This document shows positions 23,001-34,319 of a stretch of 64,000 nucleotides of DNA, one piece after another (within the stretch, counting starts at the first letter, position 1; each line of letters begins with the position of its first letter). The notes beneath the pieces are model-generated. The model was not told where the DNA came from, ran no database searches, and worked only from the letters and a program-made list of their open reading frames with translations. This stretch comes from Chamaecyparis obtusa (taxonomy: Eukaryota; Streptophyta; Pinopsida; Cupressales; Cupressaceae), in the NCBI GenBank assembly GCA_027943335.1, contig BSBK01006347.1, positions 1,138,001 through 1,202,000 of the forward strand, written 5' to 3'. The position numbers and the translations under genes are program-made.

Positions 23001-23899
23001 AAATCAAGATTTTTCTTCCTTTGCAGCTACCCCCGAACTATTTATCAGAATTTGGGGAACTTCACTTCTTCCCTTCAAATCTTGATTTCTTAAATTATTT
23101 TTTATTTTCTTTGAATTATCACATGAATCTTTATTTTTCAACCTCTGATTCAACCTCCCCTATTGTGATTTCTAATAGTAGGTGAAATTTCATAAATTGC
23201 ATTCCTTCACTGTGATTTTAGCTGTCGAAGTCACACCAACTGTCAACCAAACCCCTAACTGGTCATCAGCCAACCTGTCATCAAGTGTCAGATGGAACTC
23301 TCTTATTTGTCTTCTTCTTCCACATCAACAATCCACTTCATCTCAATCTTTCCAAAATTTATCTTCGTAACTTCTGGGTACACACTTGTGACGGCCCTAT
23401 TACAATGAAACATAACCAACAATAACTATTCAACAAACAGTAACTATTCTTATAATATGAGAAATTATTATATGACATTAATATATTCAATTTCAAAAAT
23501 TAAGTGTCAACAATGGCTCTTTCTGGGGATGTATGCTCTTAATGAGCATAGCGAGATTCCAGTTATCTCTAGTAGAAGAAGACCATGACATAAAATACAA
23601 AAAGGAAAAGGAAAAATATTATACATAATGTACATTAGGTAAGAGATTTCCTTAACATCCTTATGAGAAAAATATTTTCAGATATTGACCATTTACTGGG
23701 AGTTCCTAAAAGTATCCTTTTGTATCTTGCAAAAAATAAGAATTCTCACCTCCTTTTTCAATGATGATAAAATGACCTAACCATAAGGCGTCTTGTTCAA
23801 TTTCCCATGTGTTTCCTTGTCTTGATCTTTTGCATTCCATTTCAATACCCAATCTCCTTCCTAAAATTTTCTCTCTTGGGTACTTTTATCATATAGATT
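23001..23899. other. Unassigned sequence
   Basis: No supported gene. The only structure seen is the stray copy of the 48-bp repeat near 23150-23220. Confidence 0.35.
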
Positions 23900-25490
23900 T
23901 TTGACCTACTATTATTGCTGCTTGAAGTTCCTCTTTTGGGCATGTCTTCTCATCTCATATAGTTCTGCAAGATGATTCATCCTATCTTCAATGAAATTAA
24001 TATCCTCTAACTGATCTTTCTTGACAAATTTGTGTAGTGGTAGAAGATTATTTAGTGATAACCTAGCTAGCTTCCCATAAACTAATTCATAAGGTGCATG
24101 TATCATGTTGATTTATTGATTGTAATCATGTCCACCCAGAGTGCAAGAGTCAATTTTGAATTGCATGCTCTTTTATTATTACCTAACATCCTCTTGATGA
24201 TCTTCATTATGTTTTTTTTACTCGACTCTACCTGACCATTTCCTTGAGAATGGTAAGGGCAAGAATAAGATGGGTCAATACCATACTTGATACAAAAATC
24301 AAAGAACTCCTTTGACCTAAAACACATGGCATTGTCACAAATAATCTTGTATGGAACACCAAATCTCATCAATATATTTTCAGTTAGAAATTTTATCACT
24401 ACTTTGCTTGTTTATTTTCTTGTGGGTACAACCTGAACCCATTTGGTAAAGTAATCAGTTGAAACCAAAATCCATTTATGTCCTCCACTTGAAGTATCAA
24501 CAATCTTTCCAATGAAGTCTATACCCCACATTTGAAATGGATCCTTAGCGGACAAAGGTTTAAGAGGTAATGCACCATCATATTTGAGTTCTCCTAAAAA
24601 TTTCTAGCAAGCTTCACATTTTTAGACATATACATAACAATCTTTAAACAAACATGACCAATAATATCCAGTAGTTAATATTTTGTGAGCAATAGTCCTT
24701 GTTAAAAAGTGACCACCACATACTCCATCATGTAAATCTTTTAGTACCGATTTTTCTTGATACTCATCCAAACATATCAAGAGGATGCCATCTCTATTTT
24801 TTCCAATATAAATCACTCTGTATCAAAACATATCTAGATGCTTGAAATTTTATGGTTCTTTTCTAATTATCACATAGGCCCTATTGACATTTCATATGCC
24901 TTAAGAAATAGACTACATCAGCATACCAAGGACAATGCTCAATGCTTACTAGTGATTGTTCTAAATTCATCTGATTAACTTGAATCACATCCAACTTTGA
25001 CTCTTCCATGAGTTTGGATAATCCATGTCCTCTAAATAATTTAGTAATATGAATCTCTATATTAAATTCTTGGACCTAATTCACCCATCTACATCTTTTG
25101 CATGTGATTTTAGATTGCCTAAATATATATTTGGTTGTTGCATTAGGAACATAATCTATTATTTTTTCTCCTACCAAATATGGTCTAAAGGATTTTACTA
25201 CTTTCACTAGGGAATAGGCCCACTTCTCATTTATATCATAATTTAATTTTGTTTCTTGAAGAGTTTTGCAAAAAAATGATATTGGTTGTTCATAGCCTTC
25301 ATCATTCTTCTACAACAAAAAACAACAACAGTGTGATATGAAGCAAATGAAAATAATTGTAATGGTTTTGAGAAGTCATATGATTTAAGGATAGGAGCCT
25401 CTTTGATTTCCCTTTTAATATTTGCAAATCTTCTAATTTTCATTTTTCCATACAATCTTTGTGCCTTTCTTTAGCATCCATAAAATAGTT
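23900..25490 (-). pseudogene. Ty3/gypsy pol fragment: RNase H and integrase
   Basis: Minus-strand translation gives a broken RNase H (about 25240-25470, EAPILKSYDFSKPLQLFSFA). A connecting region is followed by an integrase zinc-binding part (24620-24830, LHDGVCGGHF, GYYWSCLFKDC). The integrase core has its three acidic positions still readable: WGIDFIGKI near 24510, IICDNAMCF near 24330 and GNGQVESSKK near 24220. The tail (23912-24106) includes PYELVYGKLARL. Many stops interrupt it. The RT half expected upstream is absent; the sequence to the right (25500-26279) does not continue the frame. No LTRs could be paired to it. Confidence 0.85.
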
Positions 25491-25499
25491 GCCTTCTAG

Positions 25500-26279
25500 C
25501 ATCTCTTTCCTGCGGCAACTGTAGAATGTGTGGTTGACTGGTACTTGGTGCATATATTGTGCTGGCCCATTTCAAGTAACACATCCTTGGGTTGACATAT
25601 TAAATAAATTTTTATAAGGAGGATAAACTGCTTGGTCAGATGTCCAATCCTTGAGTTCCATATTATGCCTAGTTTCTAAACCTTTATAAAAAGCGATCAA
25701 CTAACACAGAGTGTATCTACCTAATTCTTTCTAATCTTTGAGGAAATTTTCATATTTTCTCTTCTACTTTCCATTCCACAATGGATGATTTGGGTCCTAT
25801 ATTTATCATGCCTTCCTTTGAGGTGTTCTATTATAGCTTGACTCGAGAGAAAGCTAAGCTTAAATATTTGGATTCTTTGACATGATCAAAGAACCAAGCA
25901 TTGGTTTCTCAGACACCTACGGAGAAAAAAATTAAGCACAAATTGAAGCCCAAGAAATATTTAGTTGGCAGTGAGAGTTCCTCCAAGCCAACTCCTAAAT
26001 ATAATTCAAAACCTAGAATGGAAATTAAACTATAGTTGTAGAAAAGAAAGTACTGGAATGGAAATTGCATAAGTGAAGATGCTAAAAAAACATGAATACT
26101 CTTGCAAACTAAGCTATAATGCTTTAGCTGCTTTGCCACTTTGGCTGTAGGAAGCATTAGCTAGCCCGTGGCTTTGGCTGCAGGAACAATTTAACACTTA
26201 ATACTGAAATAATAGAAATGTAAGAAAATGAGTTTAACTAGAATGAATCTAATTAACTATGGATTTCTCACGAAGTGGG
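25500..26279 (+). other. Unassigned sequence with short plus-strand coding-like remnants
   Basis: Plus-strand translations contain non-random stretches broken by stops, such as GPFQVTHPWVDILNK near 25560 and PSFEVFYYSLTREKAKLKYL near 25810, then a Lys/Ser-rich tail. No family is recognised. Element C inserted at the CCCCC that ends this stretch. Confidence 0.25.
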
Positions 26280-26284
26280 CCCCC
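26280..26284. repeat. Target-site duplication of element C, left copy (CCCCC)
   Basis: CCCCC, repeated at 33180-33184. Low complexity, but its position next to both LTR ends is exact. Confidence 0.75.
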
Positions 26285-27017
26285 TGATGGAATATGGATG
26301 AAGTGACTGAGAGGGGGGGTGAATCATTCAACCATAAAACACTTCACAATTATTTCTTTCCAGATCCCTTAGGATATCTTAATGAATATTATCTGTTTAA
26401 CACTTGGTAAATAGATTGCAGTGACTTGGTAGATGCAGAAAGTATTAGCAAAATTATCTTTTAGACATTTATCACCAATTGTATATGATTAAGATAACTA
26501 TTAAGAACACAAGAGACACAAGATTTTAACGTGGAAACCCAATATGGGAAAAACCACCAATGTATCTAGATACTGATTTTCACTTTTCTAAAGTGATGCC
26601 CAGTTAGAAGCCAACCTGGTAAAAGGTTACAAAACACACTGTTAGGTGTGACCTTGTTAGAGGATTTAATCACCCTGCTAGGAGTGGCCTGGTAAGAGGT
26701 CTTGAGAACAATTCAATGGAATTGTCACCTTGTTAGAGGATTTACAATATGGTTGTTAAAACAACTCGATTAAGAGATTTAGAATTCACTGTTACAATGA
26801 TAAAAAGGTAACAATGAAAATGACCTGTATAATAATGCAACTGCCTTGCTGATTACAGATCTCTGTTCTGTATAAGTGAGATCCTTCCTGATCAAATATA
26901 TCTCTGCTGCTCCTCAAGGATATCTGATCATCCTTCACAATTTCACACACACCTTTCCTGTCTTTCTTCTATATATCTTCTTCTATATTACTTTTTTGTT
27001 TTTCACATTTGACCTTT

Positions 27018-27025
27018 TATTTATA
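27018..27025 (-). promoter_or_regulatory. Candidate TATA box, element C LTR
   Basis: TATAAATA on the minus strand, repeated at 32772-32779 in the 5' LTR, which is the functional copy. The palindrome array lies 85-310 bp upstream of it. Element E has the same octamer in its LTRs. Confidence 0.5.
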
Positions 27026-27109
27026 TGATTTTAGATTTGTCAAATCGGCATTACTTAGTATAATAGTCGGCTGAATTAAGCAAACTTTATTTGCAAAGAT
27101 GCTTCAAGG

Positions 27110-27334
27110 GCCGACAGTGCTCGGTGACCATAATGAAATTTTCTACAATCTTTTGGAGACCGAGAGAACTCGGTAAACACTGATAATCCTTTTTCTTCGA
27201 TAACCAAGTGAGCTCGGTAAATGCTAACTTTTCTTTGATAACCGAGTGAACTTGGTAAACACTGATTTTCTTTGATAACCGAGTGAACTCGGTAAACACT
27301 ATTTTTAATGCCAGGCAGACCGACTGAGCTCGGT
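27110..27334 (-). promoter_or_regulatory. Array of six ACCGAGnnnnCTCGGT palindromes (3' LTR copy)
   Basis: Sixteen-base inverted repeats start at 27110, 27159, 27203, 27241, 27278 and 27319, spaced 37-49 bp. The best copy is ACCGAGTGAACTCGGT. Each lies in a short unit of the type GATAACCGAG...GTAAACACT. Their U3 position suggests protein-binding sites; this is inference. Confidence 0.6.
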
Positions 27335-27426
27335 AGGTACTGATTGTTGCAGACTATGACATTGTGTGACATCAAAGACAATACATAATTTGAGTAGCAA
27401 TTTTCTTCAGACAATTGTTTCCAACA

Positions 27427-27438
27427 ATCTCCCTCTTT
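27427..27438 (-). promoter_or_regulatory. Element C polypurine tract
   Basis: On the minus strand AAAGAGGGAGAT immediately precedes the 3' LTR. Confidence 0.85.
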
Positions 27439-27749
27439 GGCATTGATGGCAACACAATATGTCATAGCATAAGAAATTTTGAAAGGATTAGCTTGGTTCA
27501 GATTCAAATCTCCCTCTGTCAGCAAAATTCCTTTTTCTTAAAAACTCTTCCTTCTGACTATTGAAAATTTCTTGAAGTAATAGCAAAGACACTCCCTCTT
27601 TGACAACACATGCCAAAGACAATTCACATATTACCGGTGTAAACTAATGTACCTCAAGTACTGATTCATATGCAATGATTCCTTGAATATGCTGCATCAA
27701 CTTGTTGATTTTCAATCATGTTCTAGTTGATGCATCACTAAAACTGTAT

Positions 27750-30700
27750 TTAGTGAGCCTCGGATAGGGGAATGACCCCTAAATTACCTCTTAGATACAC
27801 AAATGCATCCTTGGGTAATGGTTTGGTGAAAATGTCTGCAATCTGCTCTTTTGTATGAATATATTCTAATCTGATTTCCTTGTCCTGCACCAATTCTCTG
27901 ACAAAGTGATATTTAATAGCAATGTGCTTGGTTTTGGAATGCATTACTGGATTCTTTGAAATGTTTATTGCACTAGTATTGTCACAAAATATAACAACTG
28001 GTTCTTTGATCTCAATCTTCATACCTTGTAATAATTGTTTAAACCAAACAATATTTGAACAGTTTACTGTAGCAGCAACATATTCTGCTTCAGCTGTGGA
28101 TTGAGATGTGCAATTTTTCTTTTTACTGGTCCAGGATACCAGTCTTTTTCCAAGAAAAAATGCTCCACCACTTGTACTTTTTTTGTCATCAATGTTCCCT
28201 GCCCAATCAGCATCAGTAAACACTTTTAAGTCTAGATTGCCTCCAAATTTATACCACAAACCATATTCTTCAGTTCCTCTTAAGTACCTTAAGATTCTTT
28301 TGATTGCCATCATATGATTTTCCTTAGGTTTTGCTGAGAATCTAGCTACTATACCGACTGCTAAGGCAATATCAGGTCTTGTATGTACTACATACTGTAA
28401 TTTTCCAATCATAGATCGGTATAAGGTCTGATCTACTTCTTTTGAATCATCATTTTTGGTAAGTTTCAGTCCAGTACACATGGGTGTACCAACTAGTTTT
28501 GAATCTTCCATACCAAACTTCTTAAGTATTTCCTTAATGTATTTAGATTGAGTAATGTATATACCATTCTTGCTTTGCTGAATTTGAAGACCAACAAAGA
28601 ATTTTATTAAACCAAACATAGACATTTCAAATTCTTTGTTCATTTTCTCTGAAAATTCTTTGCACTGATCATCATTCCCTGTAAATATAGTATCATCTAC
28701 AAATATTTCTGCCAATACAATTTTGTCATCTGGTCCTTCTTTAATATACAGATTGTTGTTATCATTGGCTCTTTTGAAATTAATCTGAATCAGATAGTTA
28801 TGGAGTCTTTCATACCATGCTCTAGGAGCTTGTTTCAAACCATACAATGCTTTGTGTAACTTGCAGACCATGTCCTTTTTATCTGGATCAACAAAACCTT
28901 CAGGTTGTTCAATGTAGACTTCTTCATCAAGAATTCCATTGAAAAATGCAGATTTTATATCCATCTAATATACCTTAAATCCTTTATGTGCTGCATAAGC
29001 AAGTAGAGTTCTTACACCTTCTAATCTTGCAACAGGAGAAAAAGTTTCACCATAATCTATACCTTCTTCTTGAGAATAACCTTTACATACCAATCTAGCT
29101 TTGTTTCTAGATACTTGACCATCTTCATTCAGCTTATTCCTGAATACCCATTTTGTTCCAATTACATTCTTATCTTTAGGTCTAGGTACAAGAGTCCATG
29201 TTTTGTTCTTTTGTATTTGTTCTAATTCTTCATTCATTGCTTCAATCCAACTTTCATTTTTCAATGCATCTTTGATATTTCTAGGTTCAAAATCAGTAAG
29301 CAGACATGTACCTTTTAGCTTACTTCTTGTCATAGTACCATCTGATTTGTTTCCAATAATTTGATCTGGTGTATGATGCCTTCTGACATATTTGGCTAGT
29401 ATAGGTTCCTTGCTTTTTGAATGATTCATGTTGTTGTCTTCTAGGATCTCTTCTTCAGGTTGCTCTGGTTTGGTAGATATTTGCTCGGTAACTTCAGGCT
29501 GAGACTCGGTTTGAATTTCTTCCTATGACTCGGTTTGAACTTCTTCCTGTGACTCGGTTATTGTGCTAGGCTTGGTAGATATAGTTTCCTCATTGATAGT
29601 TGTGTCTGGCAATGTTTTAGGTTCAATGTAAATGAATCTCCTGTAGTTTTTAGGTTCCCTTTTTCTTTCTTCTTCAGTATTTTCTGCAAACTCATCAAAT
29701 TTTACATGTATACTTTCTATGACTTTGTGAGTAGACAAGTTCAGACATTTGTATGCCTTGCTTTTGCTAGAATATCCTAGGAATATTCCTTCATCACTTT
29801 TCACATCAAATTTATTTCTTCTGGATTCTTTTAAGATATAACACTTGCTACCAAATACTTTCATGTAACTTACATTGGGTTTATAGCCATACCACAACTC
29901 ATAAGGAGTTTTGAATGTGTCTTTCTTCAATTGTACTCGGTTCAAGGTATGAACTGCAGTGCTGATAGCTTCCTTCCAGTACTTTATGGCGATGTTCTTT
30001 TCTATCATTAAAGTCCTTGCACAATCCATAATAGATCTGTTTCTTCTTTCTGCTATTCCATTCTACTCAGGAGTTCTAGGAGCTGATACCTATCTTTTGA
30101 TTCCTCTTTCAATGCAAAAGTTGTTAAATTCATGGGAGATGAATTCACCACCTCTGTCTGATCTTAAGCATTTCAATCTTTTCCCTGTTTCCTTTTCCAC
30201 TCTTGTCAAGTACCATTTGAACTTTTCAAATGCTTCTGACTTTTCTCTTAAATACATAACAGTCATCATTCTAGAATAATCATCAACAAAAAGAATAAAG
30301 AATTTATCTCCAGTATAGCTTTCTATTCCAATAGGTCCACATAAATCAGTATGCACAATTTCCAAAATCTCTTTAGACTGATAGTTCTTACTCTTAAAAC
30401 TAGTCTTACTCATTTTGCCAATCTGACAATTCTTACATAGACCAGTATCAGGTTTCTTCAAAGTAGGAATGCCTCTTACCTTCTTGAATTTGCTTATTTT
30501 CATCATGTTATCAAAATTTGCATGACATAACCTTTTGTGCCATAGCCAACTTTCTTCAATTTGAGCAATGAAACATGAATATTCACTGAGATCAAGATAA
30601 AATAAGTTACCTTTTGTTTGTTTGCCTGATCCAATGAGTTTTCCTTTTTCATCCAGCAGTCTTGCTTGACTATTCATGAATTCAACCTTGAAACCAGTGT

Positions 30701-31976
30701 TGATTAGCTGTGCTACACTTAGAAGATTATGTTTTAGTCCTTCAACCCAATAAGCATTATCACATATGAGTTCTTTGGTTAATGAGATTCTTCCTTTTCC
30801 TTTTATACAACAAGGTTCATTGTTTCCAAATCTTATATTGCCACTATCACAGTCTTCTAGGTATTCAAATTTTGTCTTGTCACCAGTCATGTGATGTGAA
30901 CATCCACTGTCTATTATCCATATATCATCTTTGCTTATATGAGAAATAAGTGCCATCTTATCTTCATCATCATCAGATTCATCTTTTATAGCAATAAAGA
31001 CAATTTCTTCTTCACTATCATCAGAATCTTTAGCCATAAAACATGTTTTCTTACCTTTATCCTTGAATGATTTGAAATTCTTTTTGCCATAGTACTTGTG
31101 ACCTCTCTTCTCTTCCTTGGCCTGCTTGTTTGGGCACCTAGCTGCAATATGTCCAATTTCTTCACATGAAAAATAGATTAAAGGAGTTTTACCTTTATAT
31201 TTACCTTTCCCTTTAGAGTACTTCTTTGCAAGTAGTGCTTCTACAATTTCAAGATCACTATCAGAACTTTCTTCTGATATTTCTTCACTTTCTGACTGAA
31301 CTTCTTTAATTTTCTTGTTCTTCCTTAGTGAAACCTTGGCCTCAAATGCTGACTCAATATTTTTGGAAACTGGAACATAGTTGTCATAGTTGTCTAATTC
31401 AAAGGCTGTCAATCTTCCAACTAAAACATCCAAAGTTATATTGTGGTTTGTTTCACATCTTCTTTCTTGAATAGCTGATACTCTTATTGCATAGATAGGG
31501 AGTAATGTTCTGAGTACCTTGCTTATAATAGTTTCATCAGAGATTGTTCCTCCAGAAGCTCTAATTGCACTAACACTTGCTTTGATCCTTTCAACATATT
31601 TTGCAATGTTTTCATCTTCTTTCATATTCATCTTGTCAAACTGTCCTCTTAGGCTTTCTACTTTGGCTCGTTTCACATTTGCATCACCACCATATATTTT
31701 CTTCAGTGTGATCCACATTTCATATGTAGTAGTGCATTCTTTAATATCATCAAATTCTTCATAGCTGAGAGCTGATGCAATGTCTATCATCATGGTGTTA
31801 TGATTCTTTTTCTCTGCAATGTCTTCAACAATTAATGCACCAGTAGGAACTGTGTATTCTTCATCAATGTATTTGCATCCTGAATCACCAATGGAAGCCA
31901 GATGAAGTCTCATGAGACCTTGCCATGCTAAAAATTTATCTCTATTGAGCTTTGGAATTTCTCTCTTGTAAGACAT
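27750..31976 (-). pseudogene. Element C gag-pol polyprotein (one frame, four TAG stops)
   Basis: A single frame of 1,409 codons including the terminal stop starts at ATG 31976 (MSYKREIPKLNRDKF). In order: a UBN2-type gag (residues ~1-200), a Lys/Glu-rich linker and one zinc knuckle near 31160 (YFSCEEIGHIAARC, Tyr in place of the first Cys). Protease follows with WIIDSGCSHHMTG, then GAG-pre-integrase LWHKRLCHANF...CKNCQIGKM. Integrase has HTDLCGPI, FVDDYSRM and SDRGGEF. RT has [34 protein letters not shown] and FVDD at 28692-28703. RNase H has DADWAGNIDDKKSTSGG and KNPVMHSKTKHIAIKYHF. Only four in-frame stops occur (30090, 30063, 29523 and 28965), all TAG, where CAG (Gln) fits the family context. 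Length and domain order are normal for copia. Confidence 0.95.
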
Positions 31977-32024
31977 CCTGATCTTTAGCTTAGGTCCTTG
32001 AAACCCTTCCTACAAGCACCAAAA

Positions 32025-32036
32025 GCTCTGATACCA
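32025..32036 (-). promoter_or_regulatory. Element C primer-binding site (initiator tRNA-Met)
   Basis: TGGTATCAGAGC on the minus strand, two bases from the 5' LTR; a perfect match to the copia consensus. Confidence 0.95.
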
Positions 32037-32038
32037 AT

Positions 32039-33179
32039 TGATGGAATATGGATGAAGTGACTGAGAGGGGGGGTGAATCATTCAACCATAAAACACTTCA
32101 CAATTATTTCTTTCCAGATCCCTTAGGATATCTTAATGAATATTATCTGTTTAACACTCGGTAAATAGATTGCAGTGACTTGGTAGATGTAGAAAGTATT
32201 AGCAAAATTATCTTTTAGACATTTATCACCAATTGTATATGATTAAGATAACTATTAAGAACACAAGAGACACAAGATTTTAACGTGGAAACCCAATATG
32301 GGAAAAACCACCAATGTATCTAGATACTGATTTTCACTTTTCTGAAGTGATGCCCGGTTAGAAGCCAACCCAGTAAAAGGTTACAAAACACACTGTTAGG
32401 TGTGACCTTGTTAGAGGATTTAATCACCCTACTAGGAGTGGCCTGGTAAGAGGTCTTGAGAACAATTCAATGGAATTGTCACCTTGTTAGAGGATTTACA
32501 ATATGGTTGTTAAACCAACTCGGTTAAGAGATTTAGAATTCACTGTTACAATGATAAAAAGGTAACAATGAAAATGACCTGTATAATAATGCAACTGCCT
32601 TGCTGATTACAGATCTCTATTCTGTATAAGTGAGATCCTTCCTGATCGAATATATCTCTGCTGCTCCTCAAGGATATCTGATCATCCTTCACAATTTCGC
32701 ACACACCTTTCCCGTCTTTCTTCTATATATCTTCTTCTATATTACTTTTTTGTTTTTCACATTTGACCTTTTATTTATATGATTTTAGATTTGTCAAATC
32801 GGCATTACTTAGTATAACAGTCAGATGAATTAAGAAAACTTTATTTGCAAAGATCCTTCAAGGGCCGACAGTGCTCGGTGACCATAATGAAATTTTCTAC
32901 AATCTTTTGGAGACCGAGAGAACTCAGTAAACACTGATAATCCTTTTTCTTCGATAACCGAGTGAGCTCGGTAAATGCTAACTTTTCTTTGATAACTGAG
33001 TGAACTCGGTAACACTGATTTTCTTTGATAACTGAGTGAACTCAGTAAACACTATTTTTAATGCCAGGCAGACCGACTGAGCTCGGTAGGTACTGATTGT
33101 TGCAGACTATGACATTGTGTGACATCAAAGACAATACATAATTTGAGTAGCAATTTTCTTCAGACAATTGTTTCCAACA
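32039..33179 (-). repeat. Element C 5' LTR
   Basis: 1,141 bp, partner of 26285-27426. TATA octamer at 32772-32779; palindrome array at 32864-33087, with several CG to TG or CA changes relative to the other copy. Confidence 0.95.
32864..33087 (-). promoter_or_regulatory. Array of six ACCGAGnnnnCTCGGT palindromes (5' LTR copy)
   Basis: Same array as at 27110-27334. Several units have lost their CpG (ACTGAG, CTCAGT), which reduces the palindromes, and one unit lacks a base in its spacer. Confidence 0.6.
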
Positions 33180-33184
33180 CCCCC
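33180..33184. repeat. Target-site duplication of element C, right copy (CCCCC)
   Basis: Exact match to 26280-26284. Confidence 0.75.
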
Positions 33185-34319
33185 TTGGAAGAGTATCCCA
33201 AACAAAATTACGCAAATTTAAATCTCAACACTTCATTTTATCATTAATTGAATAAATGAGTATAAAGATGTATATAAAACCAGAAACAATAGAATGAAAC
33301 TATATTGCAAATAAACTGATAATGCCCTCCTTCTCATGCAAGAGCAGGGATTTATTTAAAAGGAAAACTTCTAACAGCTAACTAATCATGCCACAGAAAT
33401 AGGTGGAACTTTTATTACAACACTACTAATAGAAAGGAAGAAAGCTATAATACTAGAAATAGAATAGATCTAGAAAAGAGAAAAGAGTTGTTGCGACAAC
33501 ATATCTAACTTCCCACTCTCTCCTATATTTCTTCATAGAATTCATTACATTGCCTCAATCTTTTCTTGACGACTGCCACCTTGATCATCTGAAAACCTCT
33601 AGCCGTGCCACTTTAATGTTTCTCCATTGGAGTCTTCTGAAAGATCGGGTTGAGCATCTAGTATATGAGTTCCCTTTACCTGGCCAAGATGACAATTTCT
33701 ATATTGATGTGTTGCACTTCAGATGTTAGTATAAAGACATTCTTGGTAATAAACATCAAAATATGCATGCATTATTTATGTTCAAACAACTATTTTACTT
33801 ATAAAGACATAATCATAAATTAAAAGTAAATAATATAGTATATTCATCCAACTGTGCCATATTTAAGTGTGTTTAAACCATAGTAGCAATCTAGTGGCAA
33901 CATGCCACATAATAACAGAAGTGAGTATAAAAGTCTTTGAGAAAATATAATAGAACAAGGAAAAATACCTACAGAGACTATCCTAGGATGTCTAAAGTAT
34001 GGCATTAATATGCCTCATCTTTTTTCCCCTACGAAGACTAGTGTCGGTCCTCATGCATTGAAACATTTATGATCTTCACAAGGACCCTGAGATATCCTTC
34101 TTGATTCTTGTTAGTGATGGAACTGTCCACTCACCAGTAGAATCCATTTGTCTGTTATATATTAATGTGTCAACTCATCTCCAATTGTTCATCTATCTCA
34201 TTACCCACGCAGCTATACAGTGGTCATAAAAGAAAAGGAGGTTGGAAGGTGAGGGGAAACCATCTCTCTAGTCATGGTTGTTGTCCCAACTATATATACC
34301 ATTGAACCTGCTGCATTGT
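33185..34319. other. Unassigned AT-rich sequence
   Basis: No supported gene or element end. It is probably the continuation of the unit interrupted by element C. Confidence 0.35.

Larger units (their letters stand above)
26285..27426 (-). repeat. Element C 3' LTR
   Basis: 1,142 bp; on the minus strand TGTTGGAAAC...CCATCA. It carries six ACCGAG...CTCGGT palindromes (27110-27334), a TATA motif, repeated CCTCTAACAAGGT-type units and GATTCACCCCCCC near its 3' end. Confidence 0.95.
26285..33179 (-). mobile_element. Element C: nearly intact Ty1/copia retrotransposon (6.9 kb)
   Basis: LTRs of 1,142 bp (26285-27426) and 1,141 bp (32039-33179) are bounded by CCCCC. The 5' LTR is on the right. It is followed on the minus strand by a perfect initiator tRNA-Met PBS, one long gag-pol frame (31976 to 27750), a ~320-bp 3' leader and a polypurine tract. 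By eye the LTRs differ at about 24 positions plus one indel (about 2%), the lowest of any pair here, so this is the youngest insertion. About 20 of these differences are transitions, roughly a dozen at CpG, as expected of methylated, silenced copies. Confidence 0.96.

Noticed and set aside
27076..27525. 149-codon minus-strand open frame in the element C 3' LTR
   Set aside because: It runs over the palindrome array and LTR boundary, and frame changes in the partner LTR break it. It is an effect of the repeats rather than a gene.
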